DNA of 6,391 bases. It comes from DASXBA01 sp046729895. Lineage in GTDB: Bacteria; Actinomycetota; Thermoleophilia; Solirubrobacterales; Thermoleophilaceae. The translations under genes were made by a program, and so were the position numbers. Within the stretch, counting starts at the first letter, position 1, and each line of letters starts with the position of its first letter. Where the stretch lies: NCBI GenBank assembly GCA_046729895.1, contig JBKPHP010000145.1, positions 1-6,391 on the forward strand, written 5' to 3'. Of this stretch, positions 5,207 through 6,391 are shown one piece after another. The notes beneath the pieces are model-generated. The model saw only the letters and a program-made list of their open reading frames with translations. It was not told the origin of the DNA and did no database searches.

Positions 5207-6391
5207 TCAGCGCGCGAACTCGAGCACCTGCTGGTAGGTCGGCCGGTTCGTGCTCGGGAACGTGTCCGGGATCAGGCCCGGCACGAAGCCCGTGAGGCCT
5301 TGCTGGATCCGCCAGGCCGACGGGTCCGGGCCCTGCTGGGCGGCGAGCTCGTCGATCCCCGACTTGAGAGCCGCCCACAGCGAGCTCGCGCAGCGCTCCA
5401 AGTCCCCACCGCCGCAGTAGCGCAGCGCGAACCGCCCGCGGACGCGACGGCGTAGCAGCGTGCGCAGGTCCTTGTCGGCCAAGCCCCCGGGGCGACCGAC
5501 CACGCGGACCAGGTCTGCCACGACCGGGCCGAGCACCGGCTCCAGCACCGCGTCGGAGAGCCTCGGCCACGATCTGGCCATGACCGCGGCGCCCGGGAAT
5601 GGGATTGGACCGCCGGGCGGGTCGCCGAGCAGTGGGCTACCGGCGCGCGACCACTCGTCCACCAGATCCGCGGCGCGCGCGGTGAGCGCGTCGGGCGCCG
5701 TGCCCCGGTTCAGCACCGCGCGGATCACGGGCCACACCTGGCTGCCGATGACGTCCTGGGTCGCCGCCTTGTTCATGATCCCGACCACGTCCGTGAGGCG
5801 GACGCGCCGCGGCCAGCCGTCAAACATCTCCACCCTGTGCACGGAGCCGTAGTGCTCATCGTCACCGTGCATGAAGCCGGGCGCCGACTGGTTGTTCCAG
5901 TTGAGCAGCAGCCCTCGCGGCCCGGAGATGTCGTGCGGGTGCTCGCGTTCGCGCAGGAACCCGCGCCACTCGTACTCCCCCGTGCCGAGCGTGGGAAGCC
6001 GGCGGTCGAGCCCGCGCGGTCGCTTAGGGAGCAGGCCCGAGGAGAAGAAGGAGGTGGCGGCGCGGGAGGTGTAGGCCCAGTTGAACGTGAACCCGAAGCG
6101 GTTGGCGAAGGTCCAGAATCGCTTGGGGGTCGTCGCGCGCCCCTCCGTCATCGCCTTCAGCGCTCCAAGGTTCGCGCCGTCGTGGCCAAACGTGGAGCGC
6201 TTGCGAGCCAGGGCGTAGGGCCGGCCGTCCACAGTCGCCGTCCCGATCACGCTTCCGTGCACGGTCTTCTGGAACGTCACCGGGCGCCCGGCGAGCGTTC
6301 CCGCGTTGAAGGTCTCCATGGCCCGGCAGCGATCGCGGAAGACGTAGTGGGTCGAGGCGCGGGTCGGCCCGGAGCCGTCGGGCTCGCAGAG
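5207..6391 (-). CDS. Penicillin acylase family Ntn-hydrolase, C-terminal part, 5' truncated by window edge
   Basis: The frame is open from the window edge down to the TGA at 5207-5209, giving 394 residues. An ATG at 6319 is internal, because upstream codons read on with family-like sequence (THYVFRDRCRAMETF across it). Family members are made as a precursor and self-cleave to alpha and beta chains with an N-terminal Ser nucleophile on beta. Only the C-terminal part of the beta chain is visible and the nucleophile lies outside. Seen: FTFNWAYTSR (78-87 counting from the ATG), LPTLGTGEYEWRGFL (108-122) and NWNNQSAPGF (140-149). That last motif corresponds to the oxyanion-hole Asn region of penicillin G acylase, and the Arg at 162 lies where a second conserved active-site Arg is expected. 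Likely activity is amide hydrolysis of a beta-lactam, acyl-homoserine lactone or other N-acyl compound; the substrate cannot be told. Such enzymes are usually exported, but the signal region is not in the window. It is convergent with the oxidase gene across a 44 bp gap. Confidence 0.9.
   Translation of the reverse strand, partial: LCEPDGSGPTRASTHYVFRDRCRAMETFNAGTLAGRPVTFQKTVHGSVIGTATVDGRPYALARKRSTFGHDGANLGALKAMTEGRATTPKRFWTFANRFGFTFNWAYTSRAATSFFSSGLLPKRPRGLDRRLPTLGTGEYEWRGFLREREHPHDISGPRGLLLNWNNQSAPGFMHGDDEHYGSVHRVEMFDGWPRRVRLTDVVGIMNKAATQDVIGSQVWPVIRAVLNRGTAPDALTARAADLVDEWSRAGSPLLGDPPGGPIPFPGAAVMARSWPRLSDAVLEPVLGPVVADLVRVVGRPGGLADKDLRTLLRRRVRGRFALRYCGGGDLERCASSLWAALKSGIDELAAQQGPDPSAWRIQQGLTGFVPGLIPDTFPSTNRPTYQQVLEFAR

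Noticed and set aside
3920..5455. A 511-residue plus-strand frame overlapping the oxidase and the acylase.
   Set aside because: Its composition is almost entirely Arg, Gly, Ala and Pro, and it lies out of frame with the well-supported oxidase.
4746..5570. A 274-residue minus-strand frame across the oxidase and acylase 3' ends.
   Set aside because: It conflicts with two well-supported genes and contains no recognisable domain.

Overview
This is a 6.4 kb GC-rich bacterial window (about 70% by eye). Genes are packed tightly on both strands, and almost every frame is open by chance because of the base composition. The protein content and the wording of conserved motifs suggest a soil actinobacterium, perhaps of the Thermoleophilia (Solirubrobacterales or Gaiellales) type. 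That placement is inferred from recalled family resemblance, not from a search. I see no rRNA, tRNA, CRISPR array, insertion sequence or long repeat, and no stretch above 300 bases lacks a gene.

Layout from left to right. (1) The C-terminal 251 residues of a flavin-containing monooxygenase, plus strand, with its 5' end outside the window. (2) After 55 bp, a three-gene plus-strand cluster with overlapping ends: an 81-residue two-helix membrane protein (814-1059) and two different DUF1990-like proteins (1044-1760 and 1750-2484). (3) A minus-strand gene (2505-3686) for a bacterial Vps62-domain protein with a probable beta-sandwich tail, convergent with the cluster. (4) Divergent from it, a plus-strand FAD-linked oxidase of the berberine-bridge or 6-hydroxynicotine oxidase type (3798-5162). 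(5) Convergent with that, on the minus strand, the C-terminal 394 residues of a penicillin acylase family Ntn-hydrolase (5207 to the window edge).

The monooxygenase, oxidase and acylase are stand-alone catabolic or secondary-metabolism enzymes. Their alternating strands argue against one pathway operon. The only tightly linked unit is the cluster at 814-2484, where gene ends overlap by 16 and 11 bp, which suggests translational coupling of a small membrane protein with two proteins of unknown function. It is the best candidate here for an undescribed functional unit, but nothing in the sequence shows what it does. The Vps62-like gene may be read from a leaderless transcript, because a good -10 hexamer lies six bases before a GTG start.
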